From assembly GCA_036362985.1 (NCBI GenBank), contig JAYGXS010000001.1:72310707-72374706 (forward strand): DNA of 64,000 nt. The letters are read 5' to 3'. The first letter of the stretch is position 1, and each line of letters begins with the position of its first letter. This document shows positions 1 through 10,015 of this stretch, piece by piece. Under the pieces are notes generated by a model. That model did not search any database, was not told the origin of the DNA, and was given only the letters and a program-made list of their open reading frames with translations. The stretch is from Ligula intestinalis. Taxonomy: Eukaryota; Platyhelminthes; Cestoda; Diphyllobothriidea; Diphyllobothriidae. A program made the translations under genes and the position numbers.

Positions 1-122
1 TTTCGAAATAAAAATATATGAATATATGTGCTTTGCCGATCTAGCAAAGGAAAAATTAAGTCCCACATTGCCCCGGAGCTCACAACGTGAACCCGCCAGC
101 CCGTCACATAGTGATTATGATC

Positions 123-253
123 ATATGATGAAATGGATCCGGCAAAGAAAAAGGGACACCGGAATGGCCATTTCTGGCTTGTTAGCCGTCATCAGCCAGT
201 CATACCCAATGTCAAGGGTTGGAACCCTCGAGATTCGAACCCGACAACGCAAG
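123..253 (-). repeat. SINE-A copy 1 (tRNA-derived, hammerhead-like tail)
   Basis: On the minus strand this reads as a Pol III B-box-like segment (GGGTTCGAATC, about 231-242), then the SINE-A body, then GACTGG-CTGATGA, a GGC/GCC hairpin, GAAA and a palindromic ATGGCCAT, ending in a tail with GCCGGATCCATTTCATCAT. The tRNA-like head is truncated where it meets the next copy, which points the opposite way. The stem I strands still pair over five bases. Confidence 0.75.
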
Positions 254-412
254 GAGCCCGTAGTGCCATGGTAGAGTATTGAACTCGATAACCAAAGGTC
301 CCGGGTTCAAATCTCGGGGTCCAACCTTTGAGATTGGGTGTGACTGGCTGATGACGGCTAATAAGCCAGAAATGGCCATTCCGGTCTCCTTCTGCTTTGA
401 CGGATCCATTTC
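254..412 (+). repeat. SINE-A copy 2, near full length
   Basis: A tRNA-like head carries an A-box-like TAGTGCCATGGTAGAG (261-276) and a B-box GGGTTCAAATCTC (303-315). A body follows with the hammerhead-like segment 342-386, then the tail CTTTGACGGATCCATTTCA. It forms a head-to-head pair with the minus copy on its left. This is the best copy for defining the family, because the stem I strands 342-347 and 381-386 pair completely, with one U-G wobble. Confidence 0.8.
342..386 (+). ncRNA. Hammerhead-like motif in SINE-A copy 2
   Basis: Stem I is GACUGG (342-347) with CCGGUC (381-386). The core CUGAUGA is at 348-354. Stem II is GGC (356-358) with GCC (365-367) closing a UAAUAA loop. GAA is at 369-371, and stem III is the palindrome AUGGCCAU (372-379), followed by U380 at the expected cleavage position. 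Such a short palindromic stem III would favour a dimer. The 10.1-11.1 position is C-A instead of the usual G-C, so activity is uncertain. Confidence 0.5.
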
Positions 413-496
413 AAAAATATATCCCCCATTCGCTCCCATCCTGCCCTAGGGCTCACTCGTTAGATCCATCAGCAGCCGCACGGCGGCTAGTAACAT

Positions 497-645
497 TGCT
501 AACAGTGATAAGGGAGACTGGAATGGTCATTTCTGGATTATTAGCCTTCAACAGCCAGCCATACCCAACCCCAGGTGGCGCAAGATCCGAGACTCGAATC
601 CGTGAGCTGCTGGTTAAAAGTTCGGCGCTCTAACCATGACTGCCA
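497..645 (-). repeat. SINE-A copy 3
   Basis: Minus-strand copy with a B-box-like GATTCGAGTCTC segment, the SINE-A body, the palindrome-containing tail and an A-box region near 630-645 (GGTTAGAGCGCC on minus). The core has mutated from CTGATGA to CTGTTGA, so the hammerhead-like fold is probably broken here. The surrounding motif order matches the other copies. Confidence 0.7.
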
Positions 646-1960
646 ATTAGCATTTCATGCGTATTTTGCGCATACCGCTCTTCATTATTTAGTCCAAATG
701 GACCTACGCTGTTCGCGAACATTGATCGCGGTGCACGAAGGTTGGACTTCCTGTCCACTGCCTCTGCTCCCCCATTCACCCTACTTAATCCCAGCCCGTC
801 TTTTCCATTCTCCTTTTATCGCATCCTCACATGGTAACTTCTTTTTCTCTTTTAACTTCCCTTCATCCCAACATACCTATTTGGCATCAACAAAATGAAC
901 CGGAAATTAAATCAGCACGGGATGGTGAAAGCGCGCTCGATAATAATAATAGCGGTGGTGGTGGTGGTATGTATCATTTAGGGGGAATTAAAGAGGTAAC
1001 CCCAGGGCATGCGGTTGTTGAGGCTTGTTCAGCTTCAACTCTTGCCAGTCCCCGCCATAACCGGAACGTTCTTTGTCAGGGCTGATCTCTTTGCGAGGAG
1101 GGCAACGTTGTGGAAACGGAAAGAGGGGAAACGGGGCGACGACGATAGCAGAAATGGTCTTCAATTTCTTCACTGCCTATAAAAATACGGGGAGCGGGAG
1201 AGAGTGGGGCAGGGAGAAACTGCGCAACGGCGAATGTGACTGTTGGCCAGCTCAAGCAACTCAAACAGGCTGAGGGAGCAGTCGTAAGTCTGGTTAGGCA
1301 TCTGTCGTTTTCCGGAAGTCGTGGGTATGAATGGCACTAGCCAGAACTCGGTCATGATTTATTCGACCACCCCACACGACCAACCCGCCAAGAAAACAAG
1401 AAAAATAAATTTGAAGGGTGGGGGGGGAGAGGAAACGATGAGTGAAAAGAAAAAAGACCCCCAAACTCCATTATTCTTGTGATTGACGGGTGTTTTTCCT
1501 GTTAGCTAATAATGCTCGGGGGGAAGGGTGCGGCGGGATTAAAAACGATAAAACTTTCTTCACATTGAGCTTCATTAATTGAGGGAGTTCAAAAGCGTTT
1601 GCCTATATTTCCTTTAATAAATTTGACTTGACTTGACTTGACTGATTGGGGCAGTAATAATTGGCTGAAGGAAGTCAAGATAGCGAATAATTCAAAAAGC
1701 CACGAGTACAGTAATTTGTAGCCTACGGCGAGGCCTTTTGAAAATAACGAGGTTACTTTTTTACTGTCGAGGGCAACTGCGCCAACTTTGACACTGAAGA
1801 AGGACGTTTCAAAGGCAGGAGTGTCAATAGCAGACACTCTGCCTTGCTTGCATTTCGCAGACCTATGCGAATTTGCAGAATCACCTCACAAAATTTTAGT
1901 TTCTTCAGGATGAGTGCTTCCAATGTTGGGGCGTAGGGAGTTATTAGACTCGAAATTTTC
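646..1960. other. No gene recognised; simple repeats
   Basis: No coding similarity was recognised. The stretch has short AAT and GGT runs (940-968), a G-rich run near 1420-1430 and a small TTGAC pentamer array (about 1621-1644). The segment 1578-1626 (GGGAGTTCAAAAGCGTTTGC...) recurs in diverged form at 20664-20712, so it is part of a dispersed repeat. Confidence 0.6.
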
Positions 1961-2228
1961 TCAAAGACAATTCGATCTTCGCTTCGGACGAAGTTCGCTC
2001 ATTAGCTCTTTGCACGCTTTCTTTTGGCTATCTCCCGCAGGGTATTTTGATGCAAAGGTATCATGGCGTTTGTTGAAGTGGCGCTTTACATTCGACCGTT
2101 TCATCGATGTAATCTTGTCATTGCAAATTAGACACACCGCACAATCTGTTCTCTCCACAAAGGCGAATTCTTGGGCCCATTCGTCCTGAAATGTACGATA
2201 CTCCTCATATTTTTTTTCTTTTCGCCAT
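1961..2228 (-). pseudogene. hAT-type BED zinc-finger N-terminus, frameshifted
   Basis: The minus-strand protein has a CxxC...HxxxxH finger: CLIC at residues 9-12 of the open segment and RHFNKRH with His 27 and 32. SKYPAGDSQKKACKEL follows, which is typical of hAT-family transposases and of domesticated ZBED/FAM200-type proteins derived from them. Reading further upstream gives an acidic/aromatic lead (EEYRTFQDEWAQEFAFVERTD) that fits the family, but only in another frame. The candidate ATG at 2228 reaches it if one base of an A8 run (T8 on plus, about 2210-2217) is ignored. No transposase catalytic domain follows. A hAT remnant is the most likely reading; a recently broken domesticated gene is less likely. 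Confidence 0.6.
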
Positions 2229-2239
2229 ACTCTTTGTTA

Positions 2240-4030
2240 CAGAGATTAACTTTGGGCAAATTAGAGGGAGTGTAGCGTTAAACGATGTGCGATCCGTCTG
2301 ATGAAAGAAAGCAGTCAGATGCTAGGATCGATTTATTAGTCCACAAAGCAAGTGTTCGCGAATGGACTGTTTGCTTCGCCTGGGGGACATAAACACGAGG
2401 CACTATAAGTAACAAAGCCGGTTGGCCTATGCGCGTGACCTTGACCAAGCTGAGGTCAAGTCTGTGGGCTGTCGTGCTTTAGTAGAGCGTCTGTTACTTA
2501 GCGAGCTTGTCACCGTTGTTGGGACGCAGGAGAAAACGGGAGCAATTGCTGTTGGCAAGCCGGAAAGGGACCAGCTAGTTCAAACCTAGGGGTGCCGAAA
2601 TTCCAGAGATTGGTCGAGATTAAATTGATTCTAATACGCGTCTCGGTGGCGGCACGTCATTGGAAGTGGACGGCCACAATGCGTGCCCCCACCTCCCCTT
2701 TCTTTTTCCAATAGCAAAGTCATGTGTTGCCATAATCAACTGTTCCAATGCTCTCTTGCACTAACACTCCCGTCCCACGAGGCTTGACCTCGCAGCTGCT
2801 TCTGGGTAACCGGTAACAGCTGCGCGAGCGTCCCCTTTCCTTCGGTTTTCTGACGGCCCCCAGACCGCCGCCCTGGCGACCGCAGTTTATTCAGTCACGC
2901 ACACACACCTGAGCATACACGCGCGTCCAAATACCTAAGGGCCATTTGAATACCCCACCCCTCGGTCGATGCAGCAAAGGTCTCTGCAGGCGACATCTCC
3001 TCGGGCAATTACAAGACACCAATAACAGAACAATTGAACCTGATCTGCAATCCTACTGAATCAGCCGTCACCACGGTTTCAAGCTCTCTCAGGTCTGGCT
3101 GGGCGCAATCAACACTAGCCCTGGCTTCGCCTGTGGCCACTGCCACCTGGAACAGCAATTGCGAGTTCTGTACATAATCAATCACTCCTTCTGGTGACTT
3201 CTGTCTTTTAACTTTCAACCTGGGATTCGGCCTGATGATTGTAGCGATCCAAGTGCAACCCACTACTTAGACCCCTAAAGAGTAACCAAAATAATAATAA
3301 CTGAAGTTTCTGAGAGAGCCATACGCAATGATCAAAAGAACCATATATACCTTGTGAGCCATAGGTTGTCGACCCCCGACCTAGACGCTATGGTATGATC
3401 GCCAGTGGCAGTGGTCTTGGCCCTTGATGATGGAAACTTTTACGGAAACAGCAAGTGCGATTTTCGGGTTCTGGTGACAACGGGCCCGGAGGTGTCCCAC
3501 AAAGCCGATCTGTGCGCGGAACGTTCGTTGACAGCGTGAGTATTTTTACCTTGTCAGGGAAGAAATGCTTGAGACTTGCGAGCCGCTCTTTTGGATTTTG
3601 CAGCGGTGATACTTTTGGCCTCATAGATCGCAGGTCCCCTCTTCACAGCTCTTCTCCAGGCCAGTCAGCCTCTGCCTGGTAACTGCTATAGCTGCTGTCA
3701 GAGCCCGATAAATGAGGCCCAAGGCAGGGCAGAGTGGCACAAGTGAGTTCCGTTAGCGGTCGGTAAACGTCCATTAATGAATCTGTAGTGGTCTCTGCAG
3801 TCTGATGCCCTCCAGTGCTTTGTCCGTCGTCATTGTTCAAGCCCAGCTGCCTCAAGGTCATTCAATACCTCAGTCAGCGCTTACAGACGCGCTGATATAC
3901 AGAGACCTGACCTACTTCCACTCGGACACACGCACTTGCGTCTGGGTTCTCGCGGCTGCCCAAGCACCATTTGAACAGGTCTCGTTTTCCCCACTCTTGG
4001 CCACCAGACATCACTTTGTACCACGGCGCT
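2240..4030. other. No gene recognised
   Basis: A GC-richer stretch with short open frames and no motifs I could place. It includes CA-rich bits around 2895-2920. Nothing here supports a gene, an RNA or a known repeat. Confidence 0.5.
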
Positions 4031-4035
4031 CCAGT

Positions 4036-4205
4036 GGAATGACGTGTGCTCCGTAGTCAATCTCTTTCCATCTATTCTTCGTTCCTTTGTATACACAATC
4101 AACTATTCCTTCTATTCTGGCCTCCACCGACTTCTCCTCAACTAAGAAACTATGGTCTGAAGATCGCAGTTGCTAGGGTTCAACTTACTTAACCCCCTGC
4201 GATTA
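4036..4205 (+). repeat. Dispersed repeat R3, copy 1
   Basis: This contains a string shared with 5065-5195, 53045-53215 and 55965-56095: an ATTCTTCGTTCCTTTGTATA-like start, a CACAATMAACTRTTCCT core, a pyrimidine-rich CTTCTC stretch, CCATGGTCTGAAGAT and a GGGTTNAACTTACTTAACCCC end. All four copies are on the plus strand. The AATAAACTGTTCC-like core resembles a polyadenylation region, so R3 may be the end of an LTR or a non-autonomous retroelement. No terminal repeats could be defined. Confidence 0.6.
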
Positions 4206-4215
4206 ATCACCGGAT

Positions 4216-4735
4216 TTAATTGTAAGTAGAGAGGTCTCCAAGGTGACCTTGTAGCACCATTTTGTCTTCCTTGCCAGCAAGGACATCACCGTAGAAGATT
4301 CGCTTGGACAAACGCTTGTCATCCGTCCTCACAAGGTAACCGTTCCAGCGCAAACGAGCTTGCTTTAGAATGGCGTTAATGCTGAAAATTCCGGTTTGTT
4401 TAAGGACTTCCATGCCCAGAATCCTGTCTTGTCATGTCTGTGGAGACATCTGAGATGGAGGTGGTTGTCTTTTCTTGCTTGCTGTTTGTAGACTGTCCAG
4501 GTCTCAGATCCATAAAGCAGTATCATTAGGAAGATGACCTCTTCCATCTTCACTTTGGTGTTGAGAAGTTAAAAGTGCAGATGACGGCTTGCAGACGGCC
4601 TTGGATATCCCGTACGCTAATCTATCGTCAATGGTAGCGTTGCATGAGAGTGTGCCGTTTAAATAGGTGAAAATGTCTACTTTTTAAAATTGGGTGAAAT
4701 CGACTGTGATTCGAAAGATATTACATACAGTATAG
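4216..4735 (-). pseudogene. LINE ORF C-terminal region
   Basis: Minus-strand reading: VDIFTYLNGTLSCNATIDDR, then LLYGSETWTVYKQQARK, HLRCLHR, and TGIFSINAILKQARLRWNGY followed by RTDDKRLSKRIFYGD. This is the conserved tail of the same LINE family, where the LLYGSETW...L.W.GH.VRM.D.R.PK pattern is diagnostic. It is split over at least two frames. It continues the LINE after the insertion that begins near 5195. Confidence 0.75.
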
Positions 4736-5195
4736 GGGACGGATGATGCAGGACTGTAGTGGGCATTAGCCACTGTTGAAATCTGTGATCGCTGACTCAT
4801 CACGCCAAAGCCGCAGTCATCCTGTCCATCTCTCGCTCAATGACCTGAGCGATTTACTAACACGCCCAATCTCGCCTGCGTCATCACTGGGCCCACCTCG
4901 TGCAGTCCAACCAAGACAAAGCGAGCATTCACCGGCCGCCCGGGATTACTGCCGTGAGACGATAATTAGGATTCTGCCCCGAGTGGGGCTGTCGCGACGG
5001 CGCCGCGCTCTCACACAGCCCTCACGGTCAAACGCCATGCCAGCCCGAGTGGTAATTTCCTTCTAACTCTTGTGCACACAAAACATTTGTTCCTACTGCT
5101 CTAGCCTTCCCAAGTCTTCTCTCCTCCCCCCAAAAAAACAATGGGCCTGGAAGGTCGCAGCTGTTAGGGTTAACCTTCTTAGCCTTAACTCTAGC
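4736..5195 (+). mobile_element. Insertion within the LINE, ending in repeat R3
   Basis: The LINE reading stops at about 5205 and resumes at about 4735. The 460 bp between them is GC-rich, and its last 130 bp is repeat R3, so this looks like a discrete inserted element and marks an R3 boundary. Similar ATAGG(GG)AC strings sit at both edges and could be a target duplication, but they are too short to be sure. No coding region was recognised in it. Confidence 0.5.
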
Positions 5196-5204
5196 GATAG
5201 GACC

Positions 5205-6130
5205 ACCGTTTTGTCCGTGCTGATGATAAGCTTGAATTTGGTGCAGTTGGCAATGTAGAGGCCTACGCGCTTTTGCACGGCTGCTTCCGTCGCGGTGTTG
5301 AGCACGCAGTCGTCCGCGAAGAGCAGGTCATAGAAAACAGTAGCAGAGAGACGCGTTGAGGCCTGCATGCACCGGCTATTGAGTAGATAGCCATCGTTTC
5401 TGTAGACGACGTGGATTCCAGGACGTGTCCTCACCACCATCACCCCCCTTGGAACAGCCTTGCGAGTTTGATTATCAGTCTAGGGACGTAGTGCTTGCAG
5501 ATTTCGGCCAAAATAGCGTCGCTGGAGCTTTGTTGTACAGTTCCGATGGTTTTCGTGCGGGAGGGCGGAAAACTTCGGTTTTCTGTCGTTCCCATTTGGT
5601 GGAGCCGCTTGTTGGCGACATCTGAGATTGTGGATTGACGGTCGGAAACAGTTTTGAAGGCTCGGTCCAAACGCTCCAGAATTTGCAATTTCTTCATGAG
5701 AATGGTTGTTTAGGCAGAATTGAGCAGTGGCGCGGTACTTTTATGCAGGGGACGCAGACTACCTTGATGGGGACAAAGAAGTTCTTCTTTTCGTTGCGAT
5801 CCACCTGCTCTAAGACTTATTCGACTGTGTGATCGATCTAGCCATCTTGCATCTGGCGCAGTCGTTGTTGCACCGTACAGCGAGATCTGAAGGAGTTGCT
5901 TGCTTTAGTATGGTTGTTGATTTAGGCTCAGGGAGTGTATTCTTCTCGACGAGCGGATTACGGATTTCTTCGTTGTTCCTGTCAAATAGCTGATGTCGAA
6001 GGCGTAAACGATCGAGCGTGTCCAGGACGGTGGATTAGAGGATATTCCCCATTCGGTGCCACTGTGTCTCCACGGGAATGTTGTCCACCGGTATCTTCAG
6101 TCCTTCCAGGTGCTGAGAAAATTTATTGCT
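5205..6130 (-). pseudogene. LINE reverse transcriptase remnant
   Basis: The linker reads LDTLDRLRLRHQLFDRNNEE. It is followed by VQQRLRQMQDG and by LERLDRAFKTVSDRQSTISD (5697-5440), a standard pre-RT segment of this family. At 5443-5200 comes FYDLLFADDCVLNTATEAAV with the catalytic FADD box, then KLIISTDKTVVL. The palm domain between these two segments (motifs A and B) is missing, so an internal deletion has removed about 150 residues. After TVVL the frame runs into the inserted segment. Confidence 0.75.
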
Positions 6131-6179
6131 GAAATCTAAGCGGCGAGCCAGTACACTCAACTGAACAGTACTTAGCTTA

Positions 6180-6950
6180 CCTGGTGGTCGCTAACCTTTG
6201 TGCCTCCGGTGATTTTGCGGTGGGATTTTCATCTTGGAGAAGACGAGAGGGGATCCGTTCAGTCGTTGGCGCACAGATTATCGTGGTCACCAGTACCTGC
6301 TGTCTATATCATCTGCAAACGAAGCATATTCCAGCAGTTGCCAGTTCTGCAATCGGGGGTGCGTTAACGTTGCCTACTCAAGCGTTGGAAAACGAAAGAA
6401 AATGTTTGGACAGGAGGAGGAGGCGACGTGCCGTGCAGTTTCGCAGAAGACGGAGGCCGGTATCGCTACAGTCGCTGAGAACACGGAGACCCAGCACGCC
6501 TTCCCGGGCAGAGTGCTCTATCCCGACGCAGGTCTTGAAGCCGCCAAGGCCAATCAGTTCGTCCGCCAGGTGCCAAGAGGGTGTGCTGGTCCACGTAGAA
6601 TTTGCTCTTCGTCTCGTCGGAGCTAGTCACTGGGCGTGGTGTAGGCGCTGATGCTAGTGACAAATTTAGATCCCAGAAGAGGCAGGCCTAGGGCCATCAG
6701 TCGGTCGCTTATGTCCCGGTGATGAAATTTCGGAGGGCAAAGGCGACGTCAGCATCGCACCGCTCTACTTTTTGGTGGCCACTTCGGAAGAAGATGTAGT
6801 CGGCACCCACTTCCTCCAGCAGATCCTCCTCAGTGAATCGCGTGTTCCCGAGAGCAGCGGTGTCCTCCTTGTAGCGCAACAGTTCCCGAGCCACTAGTGC
6901 CTTCATTTCCGACCGGTTGCTCGACGGATTGTCTAAAAGACAACAAAGAT
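6180..6950 (-). pseudogene. LINE APE-type endonuclease remnant
   Basis: The reading opens with SLLDNPSSNRSEMKALVAREL, then LLRYKEDTAALGNTRFTEED (the ExRF motif of APE-type endonucleases, here N-T-R-F), and EEVGADYIFFRSGHQKVERC before FALRN. Downstream, in shifted frames, are VTSSDETKSKFYVDQHTLLA and ERIPSRLLQDENP, which correspond to the later endonuclease region. In a working element this enzyme nicks target DNA to prime reverse transcription. Several frameshifts make it inactive. Confidence 0.7.
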
Positions 6951-7529
6951 TTCAGGCTGACAGGGTAACCGGGCTTACTTTAGCAGCCTCTGGGTTGACG
7001 CAGAGAGTATGGCGATGAGGGTCAATGTTTTTCACTGTTGCGCTTCAACCGCAAGCGGTGCACCTACAAGCCATTGTATAAATTCCCAGCGGTTGTTTAG
7101 GGCACATTTTCCAGCCCATGTCCCACTATAAGTAAGCACTACTATTCCTAAATAGGGCTTCTTGGACTCACAGCCAGCTGCTGAAATCTAATATTGGTCA
7201 CAGCTTTGTTTCGTGGAAAACAACCCGAGTTAGCCTGGGCCACCTACTGGAGTACATGTTGCCTACTCCCTAGGACCTTTTGATGGTCAGCGGAGGATGC
7301 GTAAGGGGAGAAGAAATATCAGATATATGTAGACGCAACACCAATCACCCTCATTTTATTTTGACCGCGGTTACCGCGGCGTGGTTGCTAGGCAGAGCTG
7401 GCTTTGGGAGCCACAGCTGAGAGTTAGGTCAGAGTTAAGCTGCATGAAAAGTAGCCACCACCTACACGAGATATATGGGGCAACATGCTACAGCCTACAC
7501 GGTGGGACCTCTAAATAAACATTCCTACA

Positions 7530-8960
7530 CCTCTTTCCTTTCCATAGGTCGTTTTAATTCATAGTATCAAAGGCTTTGGTGAGGTCCACTACAGTGGTAC
7601 AAGCCAGTTATATCATGGTGGTGGTTCAGATGGTTTTACGGAATGTGCACTCGTTCTAGAAGCCGTGGTTATTCCAGGCGAGAATCCGGACGGCCGAATA
7701 GTACTCGTGGCAGATCTAGCGATTCGCTCTGTTTTTAGATTGTTGAAAGATAACTTTCTTTGTGTAATCTTGCTTGATTTGTGCTTGTCAGTACATGGCC
7801 CCGACAGTGAAATAAACCTCGTTAGGATTTGATGGCCATCTTCTTTCTGGCTGTCGACTGGATTTCTCTTGTACTGTTTTTACGGTCTCCTAGGAAAGAC
7901 GCGTACGTGAGGGGAACACTGTTCTCAACTTCAGGAATTCTGTTAATGCCTTTCACGCAAATTGTGGGTGGGTTGTTGATTACGCATCTGAATTTTTCGA
8001 TGCAGCGGTCTGTGACCAGTTATTTCTTGGTTACTTCCGTTTTCAGCTTGCAGTGATTGGGAACCTAGTTAAGTTGAAGTAAAATTTGGAACTGTAGAGG
8101 TCTTGAAATTCATTTAGCCTCGTTTTATGTATCACGAGGCCTTAGCTATCTGTACAGCCAGCTACCTATCATTCACCTGTTGCAGTAGGCGAGAGTTTTT
8201 AACGCGCATGGCTTTAATTTAAGTAAAGTTGTTGGCCAGATGGATAAAGTGGTGATAGCTTCTGCTGGGCTTTCTAGCAGTATGTTCAGCCTCAGTGTCA
8301 TTGCATAACCCCTGGTGTGTTCGATCTGCAGTTCTTGTGGTTTTAACAGTAGTGTTGTAGATAGTGTCCTCTAGTCTTGGTCATTTGCGCTGATATTCGC
8401 CCTCCAGGGCCTACACCTGGTCCAGCTTAAGGCCCACTTTGCTGAAGAGCTCTGGCCTGAACCCAAAATGATTTGACACCGCCTTGTTTGGCTTCGTTGA
8501 TGCTTCCATCTATAACGGCCCTCGTTAGGGTGGGATTCGCAGTCCCATTTTCGGAAAGTCTAGTAGTTGGTACCTCTCTTCGTTCATCTCACGATCATTT
8601 CTTGAAGGTCACGCCTCCTGATGAACACGCAGTCCAGCACTTACGATTGGTAAGCTCGAGGATTCATCCACACTGTCAGCTTGCAATTGGGAAACCGAAA
8701 GATTATGTGGGTGATGAAAAGGTGTACATTCCTCTGCAGAACTTTTCCTTCATGCCGTAATTGCTGCTTAATGTGGGAGCTTAGGCACTGAAAACGGCTG
8801 AATTCGCGCTTTATTGGGAGGCAGTGCCAGTTGTATCCACAATAAGGGGAGGGCAGCTTTCTGATCAAGGTAATCCTGGTAACGAATTTGATCGCAGCGC
8901 CACGGCCGCTCCAGAAAGGGTAATCTGACCAACCTTATTCTGGTCTAAGAAAGGGATCTA
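7530..8960 (-). pseudogene. Second RTE-like LINE remnant
   Basis: On the minus strand 8960-8470 reads as broken endonuclease: a GAAIKFVTRITLIRKLPS-like segment, FITHIIFRFPNCKLTVWMNP, and VLDCVFIRRRDLQEM, matching the family's NTFFRLP...TWMHPRS...LDYVLVRRRD region. About 900 bp further on, 7610-7535 reads VVDLTKAFDTMN, the RT motif A block (VDLTKAFDTVN). The part between is too decayed to read. It is a separate copy, more diverged than the one at 4.2-6.95 kb. Confidence 0.55.
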
Positions 8961-10012
8961 GCTGAATGCGATTATATTCACAATGAAATGAGCTGGCTTA
9001 ACTTTCACTTTCCAAGCCGGAAGTACTTAACGTAGATGCATTTCCACTCGCACCAATGCACGCTAATGACTGCGTCCTCTCTAGAAGGTGTAACTAGTGT
9101 GACCGCCTAGTGACCAAGCCTATGCGTGGCTCAAACTGCCGAACGGATGGCCACATTAGCGTCTGGAAAATGATGTCACATATTCAACTACGTAGGCTGC
9201 CACAAGATAAAAAAACTCAAAATTAGTTAAATACTGTAACATTTACTATGGATTAACGCTGATTAGATTAAGACAATCTCAAAATCGGAAACCTACAGGT
9301 CACGGAGAAGAATGCTGCTTTTTAAATCACACGAAGGAAACGGAGACGCCACATTCAGGCCACGAATTTAAACGTCGTCGATCGTTCGCTAAGTGTACGA
9401 TGACGTGTCAAAAGAGGAGAACCAAGAATGCAGATGTCTTTTTATAAAACATAGCATTAATGCTAGCGTTGATGTTAATAATAAAAATCTGCAACATGGT
9501 CCACATCCACTGTGACATTTTACGACCATCATATGACGTTTTCCTAACAGGGTAAAGACACTTTTGATTTTCCTTTGACAGAATGTATGCAATATGTAAG
9601 TTGGGACCTCCAAATGCTAGTATAATCAAAAGATAGAATTAAAAATCAGTCGGGACATAAAAAAAGGATTTTTGAAAGCTTTAGATGCCCTAAAAACAGA
9701 TTTAAAGAAGACCTAATGTTCTACGGAACGAAGGCAACAAAAGCATTTATCACATGTTCTGTGTAGGATATCGTTAACTGTATAAGAGCATCAAAACATA
9801 CAAGGAGAATGGTACTGAAATAGGCATTTTACACTGGAAGTTTTCCAGACGGCTAAAAGAATGTTCGCTTAAAAACCAGCATTCCAGAGTGATGAATAAT
9901 CTCGAAATTTTACTGTACGATCAGAAATAGTTCAACACTAATTATGTAATGTTTTCCGATCAGAAACACCGTTCAGCATTTTGGTTAACGTTTCGTCAGA
10001 TAACACATCTAC
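8961..10012. other. No gene recognised upstream of PLE-A
   Basis: AT-rich sequence with no coding match. Close to the PLE-A boundary the minus strand has CTGACGAAACGTTAACC (about 9984-10000), a short string of the kind found at PLE termini but lacking a stem II. It may be a truncated terminal fragment. Confidence 0.45.
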
Positions 10013-10015
10013 CGT

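Larger units (their letters stand above)
4216..6950 (-). mobile_element. RTE-like LINE remnant, interrupted by an insertion
   Basis: On the minus strand the pieces fall in LINE order. Endonuclease segments lie at 6950-6180, a linker at 6130-5850, reverse transcriptase at 5890-5205, and a C-terminal region at 4735-4216. Frameshifts and stops split every domain. Between about 4735 and 5195 the LINE reading is lost and replaced by a GC-rich segment ending in repeat R3, so a younger element landed inside. The best match is the APE-endonuclease/RT family common in flatworms (RTE-like). The exact clade cannot be assigned by eye. Confidence 0.75.

Noticed and set aside
2300..2330. CTGATGA near 2300 as a hammerhead core
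   Set aside because: GAAAG follows at once without room for stem II, and no stem I partner was found.
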